A stretch of DNA of 64,000 nt. Source: Flavobacterium hiemivividum (GTDB lineage Bacteria; Bacteroidota; Bacteroidia; Flavobacteriales; Flavobacteriaceae). Shown one piece after another: positions 7,759-17,600 of the stretch. The stretch lies in the NCBI RefSeq assembly GCF_004349145.1, contig NZ_SMFO01000006.1, forward strand, positions 1-64,000. Direction: 5' to 3'. A program made the position numbers and the translations under genes. The stretch's first letter is position 1. Every line of letters begins with the position of its first letter. The notes under the pieces were generated by a model, which saw nothing but the letters and a program-made list of their open reading frames with translations, searched no databases and had not been told where the DNA came from.

Positions 7759-9768
7759 TTAAGATAATGTCTGAAAATTAAACATAACTTCAATTTTTGT
7801 TCCTTCTCCAATTTTTGATTCGATATTAAATTGACCTTTTAAAGAATTCGCTCTTTCTTTCATATTACTTAATCCAATACCATTATTTTTCTTTTTAAGA
7901 TCAAATCCGTCTCCATCGTCGGTAATACTTAGTTTTAAAAGATTGTCTTTCTTTTTCTGAATTCTTATTTCACAATTTTTTGCATTGGCATATTTATTAA
8001 TATTTAAAATTGCCTCTTGAATTATACGATATAAATTTATCTTGTATATATTTTGAATAGTTGCCCATGCAAACGTTTCATCATTTAGATATTTAAACTG
8101 AGTACTACTTATATCTTTTTGATTTTCAATTAAACTTGATAGTAATACATTAAAATCATTGCCTTCAAAGAAAGAACCTCGACTTAAGTCATGTGATATC
8201 GTCCTAATCTCATTTTCAATATTTTGCAATTCAAAAATATATTCCTTTCTTTTTTCAATTATTTTTGCGTCAATTTTAGAATTGAAAAAACCTAAATTCA
8301 TTCGAACACCATAAATTTTATTCATTACGCCATCATGCAATTCTTTTGCTATTTTAGCTTTCTCATTCTCTTTTGCAACATTTATTTTTTCATGTTGCTC
8401 AGTTAACAGTTGGTATATTTCTTCATTAGCTTCTTGCTGTTTCTTTAAAAACTGTAACTTTTTATTTTTATATTTTAAATATCGCATAACAATAATTGTT
8501 ACCAATAATAAAATTAATCCAAATGATATAATTAAAATGTAAAAGTTCTTTTTTGTCAAAACTTTATTTTCATCCTCTATCCTTGAAGTTTCATATTCAA
8601 TTCTGGCATACTTATTATGAGTATTTTTTTGAACTATATTAATACTATCACTTACTTTAATATATTCATTTGTATAAAACAAACTTTTCTTTTTATCTAT
8701 TTTGGAAAGTAATTTTAATGAAGTTAAAATTTCATTACTGCTTTTAATTTTAATTGCTAATTGATTCGCTTCTTTTAAACTTTCAATTGATTTTATAGTA
8801 TCCTTCTGAGTTAAAAAATATTCTCCAATATGTATCTTTTTGTATAAAATATCAGGCTCTATTCCAATACTATCAACAATTTTTAAGGATTCAAAAAACA
8901 TTGACTCTACATTTTCATAGTCTCCATTTCTCATCTTGGAATAAGCCAAATTGCTTAAAACATTGGCATATAATCTAGTCCATTTTTTTTTTAACTCTTC
9001 TGAGAGCAAAGCTTGCAATTTTTTTATAGACTTCGGAAATTCGCCTTTTAAATCATGTAAATTACAAATATTAATAATAGAAGTTACATTATAATTATTT
9101 ATTTCATTTTTATCATTATCATTAATTTTCATTTTTTCTAAATCACTTAATGCCATCTTGTGATACCATAATGCCTTATCGTAATTAACCAATTTCTCTA
9201 AACAATTACCCATTAATGTATTACAAGAATAAATCAACTGGTGATTTGTAGATTTTTTTAAATACTGCAATGCTTTAGAAATTTCAACTTCGCATTCTAC
9301 ATAATTTCCATCATAAAATAAAACATATGCTTTATTGAATAGCATTCTACCAACATTATCATTGTCCTGAATTTTTTCGTATACTTTTTGAGCTTTTAAA
9401 TAATAAAAATAAGCTGTATCTTTTTTTGAATTTTCATAACAATCACCCACATAATATAGTGATTTTGCAATTCTAATACTATCATTTGAGTCCTTTGATA
9501 ATTGCAAAGATTTCAAACTTACATCTAAAGATTTTTTAGGATTATTGATATAGTAATATTCAGCGGCTATCTTTAAATATATATCTCTGACAGTAGCATC
9601 ATTTTTTTTAGATTTTAATGAACCTACTAAAGAATCTAAATATTTCTCTTTTCTATTTCCAGATAAGCCATCAAAATGACTTTTATCAAATAAAACGGTT
9701 GTACTTTTTTTACAAGAAAAAATAAAAAAAATTAGAAATAAACAAAAAAATTTAGTTCGAGTAATCAA
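7759..9768 (-). CDS. TPR-containing sensor histidine kinase (HisKA_3/HATPase, lipoprotein-type N-terminus)
   Basis: The 669-aa protein starts with a lipoprotein-like signal (FFIFSC, Cys about residue 19), followed by a tetratricopeptide-type helical sensor region (about 40-365), a coiled segment, one membrane span (about 409-429) and a cytoplasmic kinase core. The phospho-acceptor is the H of AKELHDGVMNK (about residue 478). The ATPase domain shows DDGDGFD and GIGLSNMKERA. This is the HisKA_3 (NarL-partner) class common in Bacteroidota. The cognate regulator is probably the divergent gene at 10219-10893. The TPR region suggests it senses a peptide or protein; with the RiPP locus nearby it could respond to the peptide, but that link is only positional. 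Confidence 0.85.
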   Translation of the reverse strand: MITRTKFFCLFLIFFIFSCKKSTTVLFDKSHFDGLSGNRKEKYLDSLVGSLKSKKNDATVRDIYLKIAAEYYYINNPKKSLDVSLKSLQLSKDSNDSIRIAKSLYYVGDCYENSKKDTAYFYYLKAQKVYEKIQDNDNVGRMLFNKAYVLFYDGNYVECEVEISKALQYLKKSTNHQLIYSCNTLMGNCLEKLVNYDKALWYHKMALSDLEKMKINDNDKNEINNYNVTSIINICNLHDLKGEFPKSIKKLQALLSEELKKKWTRLYANVLSNLAYSKMRNGDYENVESMFFESLKIVDSIGIEPDILYKKIHIGEYFLTQKDTIKSIESLKEANQLAIKIKSSNEILTSLKLLSKIDKKKSLFYTNEYIKVSDSINIVQKNTHNKYARIEYETSRIEDENKVLTKKNFYILIISFGLILLLVTIIVMRYLKYKNKKLQFLKKQQEANEEIYQLLTEQHEKINVAKENEKAKIAKELHDGVMNKIYGVRMNLGFFNSKIDAKIIEKRKEYIFELQNIENEIRTISHDLSRGSFFEGNDFNVLLSSLIENQKDISSTQFKYLNDETFAWATIQNIYKINLYRIIQEAILNINKYANAKNCEIRIQKKKDNLLKLSITDDGDGFDLKKKNNGIGLSNMKERANSLKGQFNIESKIGEGTKIEVMFNFQTLS

Positions 9769-9812
9769 AATATAATTATTATTTTAAAATTTCAAATATA
9801 GTATTTTGAAAT

Positions 9813-9857
9813 AAAGAAGACTATGTAATTCATAAATAAATCTCATAGTCTTTCTTT
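9813..9857 (-). terminator. Terminator between the small lipoprotein and kinase genes
   Basis: AAAGAAGACTATG (9813-9825) pairs with CATAGTCTTTCTTT (9844-9857) around an 18-nt loop. On the minus strand it follows the stop of the small lipoprotein gene by about 20 bp and ends in a T-rich arm. It implies that the lipoprotein and the kinase are at least partly separate transcripts. Confidence 0.6.
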
Positions 9858-9877
9858 AATTAATTATAATTAAATAG

Positions 9878-10108
9878 TTAATTTTTTGGTGGTTTTGGAT
9901 TACTTGGATCTCCTTCCACAGCGCTTTCCTCTACATTAAAAATTGTGGTAGCTGAATCAATTGTTTTTTCATTTAATTCATTTTTCAAATCAGCCTGTGG
10001 TGTAATTTTTAAATCATTACTTTTAACTTCATAACCATCATCATTAGAACATGAATAAGTTAATAAAGAAATGGAAACAAGACCAACAATGTATAATTTG
10101 CTTTTCAT
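9878..10108 (-). CDS. Small secreted lipoprotein (76 aa, unknown function)
   Basis: The signal peptide MKSKLYIVGLVSISLL ends in a clear lipobox (TYSC, Cys at residue 20), followed by SNDDG and an acidic, Pro-ended tail (DPSNPKPPKN). No domain is recognised. It is located upstream of the TPR kinase on the same strand and divergent from the response regulator. A small periplasmic accessory or ligand for the TPR kinase is conceivable, but no evidence beyond position supports this. Confidence 0.7.
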   Translation of the reverse strand: MKSKLYIVGLVSISLLTYSCSNDDGYEVKSNDLKITPQADLKNELNEKTIDSATTIFNVEESAVEGDPSNPKPPKN

Positions 10109-10168
10109 AAAAATTAATTTAGATTAATATCATTTAGCACAAAAAAACATCTTCGATTTGTTTCAATT

Positions 10169-10201
10169 TTACGGTATATCCGTAATATTTAATTAGCTTT
10201 G
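10169..10201 (+). promoter_or_regulatory. Response-regulator promoter with palindrome
   Basis: TAGCTTTG at 10194-10201 matches the Bacteroidota -7 box TAnnTTTG and lies 18 bp before the ATG at 10219. The perfect palindrome TTACGG-TATAT-CCGTAA (10169-10185) sits between the expected -33 and -7 regions, a position suited to repression or autoregulation. No binding protein is shown. Confidence 0.5.
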
Positions 10202-10218
10202 GGATAAATTGAATAAAA

Positions 10219-10893
10219 ATGAATATTAGTCTTAATATTTTGATAGTTGATGATCACCCTATGACAGTTGATAGCTATATTAACCTTTTATCCGACACCG
10301 ATTTTCAAAAAAAAGAACCGAATTTTATAAAGAGTTATAATTGTGAAGATGCATATAACAAAATAAATTTTCATCTAAAACAAAACACAAATATTGATTT
10401 GGCATTATTAGATATTAGTCTTCCTCCTTATAAAGAATTTAATATTAATAATGGTATTGATTTGGCTTTGCTGATTAGAAAAAAAATTTCAAATTGTAAA
10501 ATAATTCTTCTTACAATGCATAGCGAACCCTTAACTGTAGATAAAATCATTAAAGAGATAAACCCAGCAGGTTTCATTTCAAAAAGTGATATTAACTTTG
10601 AATTATTTCCAATCATTTGTAAAAAGATTCTAGATGGAGAGATGTTCCGAAGTCGCACTATTATTGAATCTCAAAGAGAATTATTTAAAAGAAATATTAA
10701 TTGGGATAATCATGACAATCAAATTTTAACATTAATTTCTCAAGGAGTTAAAACTGTTAATCTTCCAAACTACATTCCTCTGTCAATGAGTGCAATAGAA
10801 AAAAGGAAAGCAAACATAAAAGATCAACTTTTAAAAGGAAAAGGCAGTGATAAGGATCTAGTTGCTAAAGCTAAAAAAATAGGGATATTGTAG
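10219..10893 (+). CDS. Response regulator, receiver + LuxR/NarL-like output domain
   Basis: The receiver domain spans about residues 1-130. The acidic pair DD is at 11-12, the phospho-acceptor D65 is in LALLDISLPP, and the conserved Lys is in FISKSD (about 122). The C-terminal segment (about 155-224) is a divergent LuxR/GerE-like helix-turn-helix (QILTLISQGVKT, then LSMSAIEKRKANIK). The partner is probably the HisKA_3 kinase at 7759-9768, transcribed the other way with a small lipoprotein between them. A palindrome overlaps its promoter. Confidence 0.82.
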   Translation: MNISLNILIVDDHPMTVDSYINLLSDTDFQKKEPNFIKSYNCEDAYNKINFHLKQNTNIDLALLDISLPPYKEFNINNGIDLALLIRKKISNCKIILLTMHSEPLTVDKIIKEINPAGFISKSDINFELFPIICKKILDGEMFRSRTIIESQRELFKRNINWDNHDNQILTLISQGVKTVNLPNYIPLSMSAIEKRKANIKDQLLKGKGSDKDLVAKAKKIGIL

Positions 10894-10902
10894 CCGCCCG
10901 CT

Positions 10903-10926
10903 ATTCGAGGTCTCCTGACCTCGAAT
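10903..10926 (+). terminator. Perfect 10-bp hairpin after the response regulator
   Basis: ATTCGAGGTC (10903-10912), loop TCCT, GACCTCGAAT (10917-10926). It starts 10 bp after the TAG. No U-tract follows, so it may be a weak terminator or an RNA-stabilising end. Confidence 0.5.
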
Positions 10927-10968
10927 TATACTAGTACTTATCTTAAAGCTAATAACGTCGAATTGCAT

Positions 10969-11121
10969 TCACTGAATATGCAAACAAAAAGTAGAGAAAA
11001 AGTTAAAGTAGTTTTTTCCTAACCCAGTCTTCGTTTTTCTTAGTATATCCACTTGTAGAACTTTGCACATTTTTTCAATCGGGAATAGTTGTTCATTGCT
11101 TTTTATGAAACTATAAATCAT
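10969..11121 (-). pseudogene. IS3-family orfB, N-terminal remnant
   Basis: It starts at 11121 with ATGA overlapping the orfA stop, as in IS3 elements. It reads MIYSFIKSNEQLFPIEKMCK and then VLQVD, an orfB N-terminus. The frame then loses similarity (RKTKTGLGKNYF) and stops at 10969 after 50 codons. The catalytic DDE domain is absent, so the element is a relic. Confidence 0.65.
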
Positions 11122-11417
11122 CGACCGCTCTTGGAAAAAATGCCGATTGCTTTTTTTAATATATCACGTTCTAACTCGGCATCTTTGAGTATTTTCTCCA
11201 GTTCGTGGATTTTATCTTGCTCGGGAGTTAGTTTTAAATTTCCTTTCCCAGGAAAACTTCCTTCTCCAAATTCCTCGAACTCTTTACGCCATTTATACAA
11301 CTGTGGTGCTGTGACTCCCAACTCTCTGGCGAGTTCTGATACATTTGTTCTATCATAACTCAATTGAACGGCTTTATCTTTAAAAGCTTTGTCATAAATT
11401 TTGCGGACTTCTTTCAT
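11118..11417 (-). CDS. IS3-family transposase OrfA (orphaned)
   Basis: The 99-aa protein has the OrfA HTH (ELARELGVTAPQLYKWRKEF, about residues 28-47) and a C-terminal leucine-zipper-like coiled coil (HELEKILKDAELERDILKKA). It is intact but its orfB partner is deleted after 50 codons, so no active transposase can be made. The element end probably lies near 11470, where TGTCCACTAATTGGT is seen on the plus strand. Confidence 0.85.
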   Translation of the reverse strand: MKEVRKIYDKAFKDKAVQLSYDRTNVSELARELGVTAPQLYKWRKEFEEFGEGSFPGKGNLKLTPEQDKIHELEKILKDAELERDILKKAIGIFSKSGR

Positions 11418-11542
11418 AGGCTAAAATTAAGATTATTTCTTAACTTTCTCTGATGGCTAAATTAGCATGTCCACTAATTGGTAGAAAATAATTCTAAATA
11501 CAGATAAAAGATTAGTAAAAAAAAGAACCTTTTTTAATAATT

Positions 11543-11860
11543 ATGATAATAAAAATCTACACCGATAATCCTGGAGATTTAAACAAGCTGATAAATAAAA
11601 AAATCAATGACGGAGATTTAAAAACTTGGGACATCATCAAAAATGATAAAGGAGAAATTCTTTATACCCATACTCCGGACCAGTGGAATGAAAAAGCAAT
11701 GCCAAAACCGTCTATCAAATCAGATCATATTGCCTTTGAAATAAGATGGTGGAATAAAAACGAGCCCGATTATACTACAAAAGGATACATTACCGGAAGA
11801 TTTATTGAAATTTTGATGGTTCATTTTCGGAAACATTTTACTTATTTAGAAATCAAATAA
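11543..11860 (+). CDS. Conserved-looking hypothetical protein (105 aa)
   Basis: No signal peptide or known motif is recognised. Composition is mixed alpha/beta, with the sequences AFEIRWWNKN and GYITGRFIEILMVHF. It is followed after 1 bp by the P-loop fragment at 11862, so the two were probably one operon in which this gene was the first. Confidence 0.55.
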   Translation: MIIKIYTDNPGDLNKLINKKINDGDLKTWDIIKNDKGEILYTHTPDQWNEKAMPKPSIKSDHIAFEIRWWNKNEPDYTTKGYITGRFIEILMVHFRKHFTYLEIK

Positions 11861-11861
11861 A

Positions 11862-12038
11862 ATGGACACAGTTATTGCAATCTGGCATACGGGAGGAAAA
11901 GGAAAATCAGGAACTATCCTTGCGCTAGCTAATTTATTAGTATGTCAGTACCCCAATATTAATAACATCATGTTCTACAAACTACTATTTTGTAAACCTC
12001 GAAGAGGATACACCAATTTATCAAAATACAAGAAATGA
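11862..12038 (+). pseudogene. ParA/MinD-like P-loop ATPase, N-terminal fragment
   Basis: It starts one base after the preceding stop and reads MDTVIAIWHTGGKGKSGTIL, a deviant Walker A (GGKGKSGT) at the N-terminus, then LALANLLVCQYPNINNI. The remaining codons to the TGA at 12036 are out-of-frame reading of the next fragment. Only about 35 native residues survive. The junction is at about 11945-11970. Confidence 0.65.
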
Positions 12039-12330
12039 TAGCGAATTAATTACTTCAATTCCAAAAGGGTATAGTGCATTTATAGTATTTGGCACCAAAA
12101 AACATAGAAAAGTTAAATGGAAAAATTATACAGGCTGGGTAATAAATCCAGTATATAGCTTACCGGTAAGTCCTAGTAGTTATTCTACTAAGACAATTTC
12201 ATCAAGTACAAATTATAATAACTCATCAACAAAAAACTCGTCTGGAGGAGCTGTGCAAGTGAAAGGATATACGAGAAAAGATGGAACTTATGTAAGACCA
12301 CATACTAGGAGTGCCCCAAAAAGGAAATAA
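11944..12330 (+). pseudogene. SH3-like lipoprotein, 5'-truncated
   Basis: In the frame ending with TAA at 12328-12330, translation begins mid-signal (ILITSC, a lipobox) and continues STNYYFVNLEED, an SH3b-like region (SIPKGYSAFIVFG, WKNYTGWVINPVY), a Ser-rich linker and the tail KGYTRKDGTYVRPHTRSAP. That tail is familiar from Bacteroidota secreted proteins. No start codon remains in frame. The P-loop fragment overlaps its 5' end, showing a deletion that fused two genes. Confidence 0.65.
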
Positions 12331-12573
12331 GTATTAAGCACGGTGATCGTTGGAAGGATGGAAAGGAGATGCTGAGGTGTCTTTTTTTGTTTTATGGTGG
12401 TATTGAATCTGGAGAAAGTTATCTAATAATTTAAATATCACTAAAAGTGGGTATTGCGAAAACAAAAAAAAAATCATAATATTGTGCAATTACATTAAAA
12501 TTTAACATATTTTTAATATTAATTTTATGTGATTAACTAAAAATAGATTATTGTTTCTGTCTAATATCATTCT

Positions 12574-14253
12574 ATGAAAAAAAAAATACTTCTACTATTA
12601 CTTTTTTATTCTTGTCTTATCCAGTCCCAAGATATCCTTTGGGAAAAATCATACGGAGGACTCCATGCCGATTACCTTTTTGATGCACAACCCACAGCCG
12701 ATTATGGTTTTATATTGGCCGGAAGTTCTTTGTCGGATAAAACGGGAAATAAAACCAACAATAATCATGGTGATTTAGATTATTGGGTCTGGAAAATGGA
12801 TGAAAAAGGGAATCTTGATTGGCAGAAAAGCTTTGGAGGCAGTGGTTTTGATTTGCTACAAAGCATCAAAAACACAAGAGACGGTGGTTTTATATTGGCG
12901 GGAACTTCCAATAGCCCTATTACCCCAGAGGGCGGAGTTGGCAATAAAAAAGACGATTGCAAAGGGCTTACTGATTTTTGGGTCATAAAACTAGATGCCA
13001 AGGGTGAAGAACAATGGCAAAAAACAATTGGCGGTAGTGGTCAGGATGAATTATTGTGTGCTTTTCAGACCAAGGATGGTGGCTATATGTTGGGCGGGTC
13101 ATCCAGTAGCTCAATAATTAATAACAATGACATTAGGAATAGCAATGAGAATAAAGTATTCGATGCAAAACCAGACTTGTATGGTAAATCCGAAAAATGC
13201 CGTGGTAACATGGATTATTGGATTGTAAAACTCGATAAGACAGGAACGGTACAATGGCAAAAAACATATGGAGGAGAATACGCCGATGTACTCCGAAGTA
13301 TGGAACAAACCAAAGACGGTGGCTATATTTTGGGAGGCTATTCTAATTCGCCAAGATCTGGAGATAAAACCGAAGCCAATTCAGGAATTGGAGATTATTG
13401 GATTGTAAAAGTTAGCGATATAGGAACCATCGAATGGCAGAAAACGTATGGTGGTAATGGAGATAACCAATTATATGTCATTCAGCAAACAGAAGAAGGC
13501 GGTTACATAGCGGGAGGTAATTCGAATAGTACCAATCCTCTTACTCCGTTGGGAGGAATGGTAAATACAGGCACCGATTATTGGCTACTGAAGTTGAATG
13601 AAAAAGGAGAAGTAATTTGGAGTAAAACTTACGATTTTGGAAAAACAGATATATTGACCTCTTTGGTAGAAAACAAAGACCATACGTATTTGATAGGCGG
13701 TTATGCTCAGAGTGAGAGTATCCAAGTTCCAAAAGGAGGGCCAAATATGTTGAAAGTAAATGCTGATATGGAAGGAATCAACGATTATATTGCCTTGAAA
13801 ATAAGCGATACTGGCGAGGAACTTTGGAACAAAACAGTAGGAAGTAAAGGAGAAGACATTTTGCGAAAACTTATAGAAACCAGAGATGGTGGTTATTTAT
13901 TGGCAGGAACTTCTAACGCTAAATCATCCAGGGACAAAAACTCGAATATTGGCAGTAATGATTTTTGGGTAGTAAAATTAAAAGATAAAACTAAACTTGA
14001 GAAAGCAAAAGTGAGTGTGGAAGTCATTCCTAATCCTGCGATAACATATACCAATATCATTATAGGCTATGAATTTGAGACCGGTACTGCAACCTTAGTT
14101 GATATGGCAGGCCGTATTTTGCAACAATTTAGCATTACAAGAAGAACTGTACCTATTGATTTAAGCCGTTATCCTGATGGGGTGTATGTGGTCAACATTA
14201 AGACAAATGTGCAGAGTGATGGAGTGAAGGTGATAAAAGGAACAAATAATTAA
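12574..14253 (+). CDS. T9SS-secreted repeat protein (propeller-like W-K-T-Y-G-G repeats)
   Basis: This 559-aa protein has a Sec signal peptide (MKKKILLLLLFYSCLIQSQ). About seven repeats of roughly 55-65 residues follow the scheme W-x-K-(T/S)-(Y/F)-G-G ... (T/R)-x-D-G-G-(Y/F)-I-L-(A/G)-G-x-S ... D-(Y/F)-W-(V/I)-(V/I)-K-L, suggesting a beta-propeller-like fold. The last 80 or so residues are a type A T9SS sorting domain (VIPNPAITYTNI, LVDMAGRIL, YPDGVYVVNI, VKVIK). It should therefore be exported and anchored at the cell surface. It is followed by a decayed gene whose 3' end encodes a similar sorting domain. Confidence 0.8.
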   Translation: MKKKILLLLLFYSCLIQSQDILWEKSYGGLHADYLFDAQPTADYGFILAGSSLSDKTGNKTNNNHGDLDYWVWKMDEKGNLDWQKSFGGSGFDLLQSIKNTRDGGFILAGTSNSPITPEGGVGNKKDDCKGLTDFWVIKLDAKGEEQWQKTIGGSGQDELLCAFQTKDGGYMLGGSSSSSIINNNDIRNSNENKVFDAKPDLYGKSEKCRGNMDYWIVKLDKTGTVQWQKTYGGEYADVLRSMEQTKDGGYILGGYSNSPRSGDKTEANSGIGDYWIVKVSDIGTIEWQKTYGGNGDNQLYVIQQTEEGGYIAGGNSNSTNPLTPLGGMVNTGTDYWLLKLNEKGEVIWSKTYDFGKTDILTSLVENKDHTYLIGGYAQSESIQVPKGGPNMLKVNADMEGINDYIALKISDTGEELWNKTVGSKGEDILRKLIETRDGGYLLAGTSNAKSSRDKNSNIGSNDFWVVKLKDKTKLEKAKVSVEVIPNPAITYTNIIIGYEFETGTATLVDMAGRILQQFSITRRTVPIDLSRYPDGVYVVNIKTNVQSDGVKVIKGTNN

Positions 14254-14268
14254 ATATTTTAAGTAACT

Positions 14269-14602
14269 ATGTCTAAATTAATTTTAAAGAACGCTATTAC
14301 GTTTTTATGTTGCTTATTGTTTGTTTTTCTTCGATGAAAACAGCTGCTTAAGATGATGGTAAACCAAGCAGCTATTTCCCCACAATTGCACCTATAGCAC
14401 CAAATATCACTAGTTTAAGACTTTACGAACAAGTACTCATACGCCAGTTTACAGGAAATGTAAATGTTTCAATTCCATTATTGGAATTGAAATCAAACAA
14501 TAGACCCATAGCTGTCGAACTGGGGAACATTCCAGAAGGGATATATATCATTAATTTTAAAACAATAACTGCGAGGATGCTGTTAAAATAATTAAAAAGT
14601 AA
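14269..14602 (+). pseudogene. Decayed RHS-like gene fused to a T9SS sorting-domain tail
   Basis: From the ATG at 14269 a signal-peptide-like start reads MSKLILKNAITFLCCLLFV, followed by a frameshift and an in-frame TAA, then an RHS-associated N-terminal motif (PNITSLRLYEQ, FTGNVNVSIPLLELKS). That joins directly to a sorting-domain end (LGNIPEGIYIINFKT), with one more frameshift before NNCEDAVKIIKK and TAA at 14600. A full-length protein would have over 1,000 residues between these motifs, so a large internal deletion is implied. It ends 2 bp before the next gene. Confidence 0.7.
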
Positions 14603-14604
14603 AA

Positions 14605-17600
14605 ATGAATATCAATTTAAGAAAAATAACAGTTATTTTTTTATTTCTTTTTGAAATGAGTATTGCACAAACCGGGGGGACTAATTCGCCTTTACAAGAA
14701 CAGATACCTGTTTCTCCAAATGCTGCAGAACTTGGGAAGTACGGTCAAGTACCGGTTGGGTTGTTTACAGGAACAATACAATATTCTATACCGATTTATG
14801 AAATAAAGGTCGGTAAATATTCCTTGCCAATAGATATCTCCTATAGTTCAAACGGAGTAAATGTTGACAAATATCCTTCGTCTATTGGTATAGATTGGGC
14901 TTTAAACGCCGGTGGTGTAGTTAACAGAATTTTAGCAGATGATCCAGATGAAAGTTGTAGAGTAAACTTCCCGCCACCGCCTTATTATGTTAATAATTCG
15001 GCCTTGTTGACCATAATTAATAATGATTGTGCTGATACTCAGCCCGACATATTTACTTTTAGTGTTGGTGGACATTCAGGGAAATTTTATTTGGATCAGA
15101 ATATGCTGCCTAAGCATATAGAACCATCTGCTGTTAAAATTGAAATTCTGGAGAATTTTTTTGGAACGGGTGATATAACAAATCCTGATATGATTATTAC
15201 AACCCCAGACGGGACAAAATATTGGTTTGGAGGGAATAATGGTGCAGAAGAATCATTTTCAAGAATGGATCAAATTTTGGGAGGAGGATCCTCTCCACCA
15301 TCAATACCAGCCAAAATGTCATGGTATCTGTCTAAAATTCAAACAATAGACAATAAAGAAATAATTTTTAATTACTCTAAAACCAATTTTGTAAGAAACA
15401 CAGGTGTGTCACAAACAGTGAAAGCAACTGCTGCAACTGGTGGATTGGTATATACTGGAGCACAACATGAATATCCAATTATATCAAAGACTTACTCCAA
15501 TGAGAGTTTCTTAAGGAATATTACTTGGGATAACGGTTTAATTGAATTTGAAGGTAGTGATCTTGTTACAGGGATTAATATTAAAAATAGTTACAATCAA
15601 ATAATTAAAAAGTATGGTTTGAATTATTTAACAGCAACAACCGGTTCAACGTTTAAAAACCCCGAATGCAGCTATTGCGATGTAACTTCTTCAAGACCTT
15701 TTCTGATTGAATTGCTTGAATTAAATCCAAGTAATAGTAATGATGTAAAAAAGCATGCTTTTGAATACCATGATCCAAGCGGTTTACCGCCAAGATTAAC
15801 TTATGCGAGAGATCATTGGGGATATTTTAACGGAAAGAATAATCAATATTTAGTCCCCAATGATGTATCTCAATTCGTACCTACTGATTATACCAGTACA
15901 GGCAGTGAGTCATTCAGCTATGATAAGATACAGGAATTATTCAGAAATATAGGAGGTAATCGAAATGCAGATCCTCAATATGGAATTAAAGGGTTATTAA
16001 AAAAGGTTACATTTCCTACTAAAGGTTTTAATGAATTTATTTATGAGCCCCATTCAATTTACGGTGATGTTCCTTATAAAACCACTCAAAACGAGAATAT
16101 TAGTGTCAATACAATGTCTAAATTTTCAAATAGCAATAGTATTATAGTTTCAAGTCCTATCGATCAGGATGTCTACCTGCGAACAAGTGTACGCTTAATT
16201 AATCAAATCCATCAGACGGAAGGTGAAATATGCGATCCCACATCTTACCCGACACAATGGATTAGGGGTACCATTAGTGTTGTAGATTTAACCACAAATA
16301 CAGCGGTGGTCATTTATCAAAAAACACAAGGATTGACTGTTGAATTTTCGGGTGTTATAGTAGAAAATACAATATATGATAATCTTTATGTTAAGTTATT
16401 AAAGGACCACAATTATTCTTTTAAAATATCATTAGTAAAGCCCTGCTTAGACATGGCTTTAGGATTTACTTATAATAATACTCACACTATAGTCAAAGAG
16501 AATATAGCTGTCGGGGGTATGCGAATAAAATCTGTAGTCTCCAATGATGGTAATGGACATGTATATACTGAAGATTATAAATACGGGGATTTTAATTGCT
16601 TAGATTGTTCTTCGGGTGTTATGGAAACCATAAAACCGGCTATTTCATTTTATGTATCGGGAGCTAATTCATTTGGAAATCCAGAAATAAGAGATTGTCG
16701 TTTGGGGTCTTCTTCTTTAAATAGTCTTTATTTTTCACAATCATATCATATTGCTTATCCCGTAGTTATTAAAAAATTTAATAATGCTAATGGTAAAGGA
16801 TCTACGAGGAGTCTTTTTGATGTTGTATTTGATTCCCCTCCTTTCTTAACTCAGGGTGATTGGATTCCAGGGACTCCATATACTAATAGTTTTGGGAACG
16901 GAAGTCTTTTGAAAGAAGAGGTTTTTGATGAGAATTTGGTAAGAAAGAGTGAAAAGAGCCATGTGTATTCTTTTGATGACTCTTTTGATTCTGAAATTGA
17001 AGGACATAGTTTCTCATCGAGCAACCATATTAATATAGCTAATAACATGGGTAATTCATATTCCTTTACATCTTTCATGGTAAATAAATATAAAATAAAA
17101 ACCAAAAGAAGAACACTTTCATCAACAATCCAAAAAGATTATTTTTCTAATGGAAGTTATATAGAATCAGTTGTTAACTACTCTTATAGTAATCCATCCC
17201 ATTTACAGTTAACTTCACAAACTTCAACAACATCAAATACTGGAGAAGTTTTAGAAACTAAATATCTCTATGCACCAGATGGGGAAATGGAAAATGAACC
17301 ATTCAGAAATGAGTTAATAGCAAGTAATATGATCGGAATTCCTATAAGCACTCAAACTTTTAAGAGTACTGTAAAACTATCGGAACAGAAAACAGTTTAC
17401 GAGAAAGGGACAACAACAAGTAATTTATTGCTACCTAAAAATATACTAGCGGCTAAATTCCCTAATGCTACAAACGGATTAGAAAATAAGATTACTTACA
17501 ATCAATATGATTATAAAGGCAACTTATTACAATACACTCTTGATAGTGGTATATCAGTAGTGCTAATATGGGGTTATAATCAAACCCAGCCTATAGCTAA

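Noticed and set aside
11089..11358. 89-aa plus-strand open frame
   Set aside because: It is antisense to the IS3 orfA gene, which has a clear HTH.
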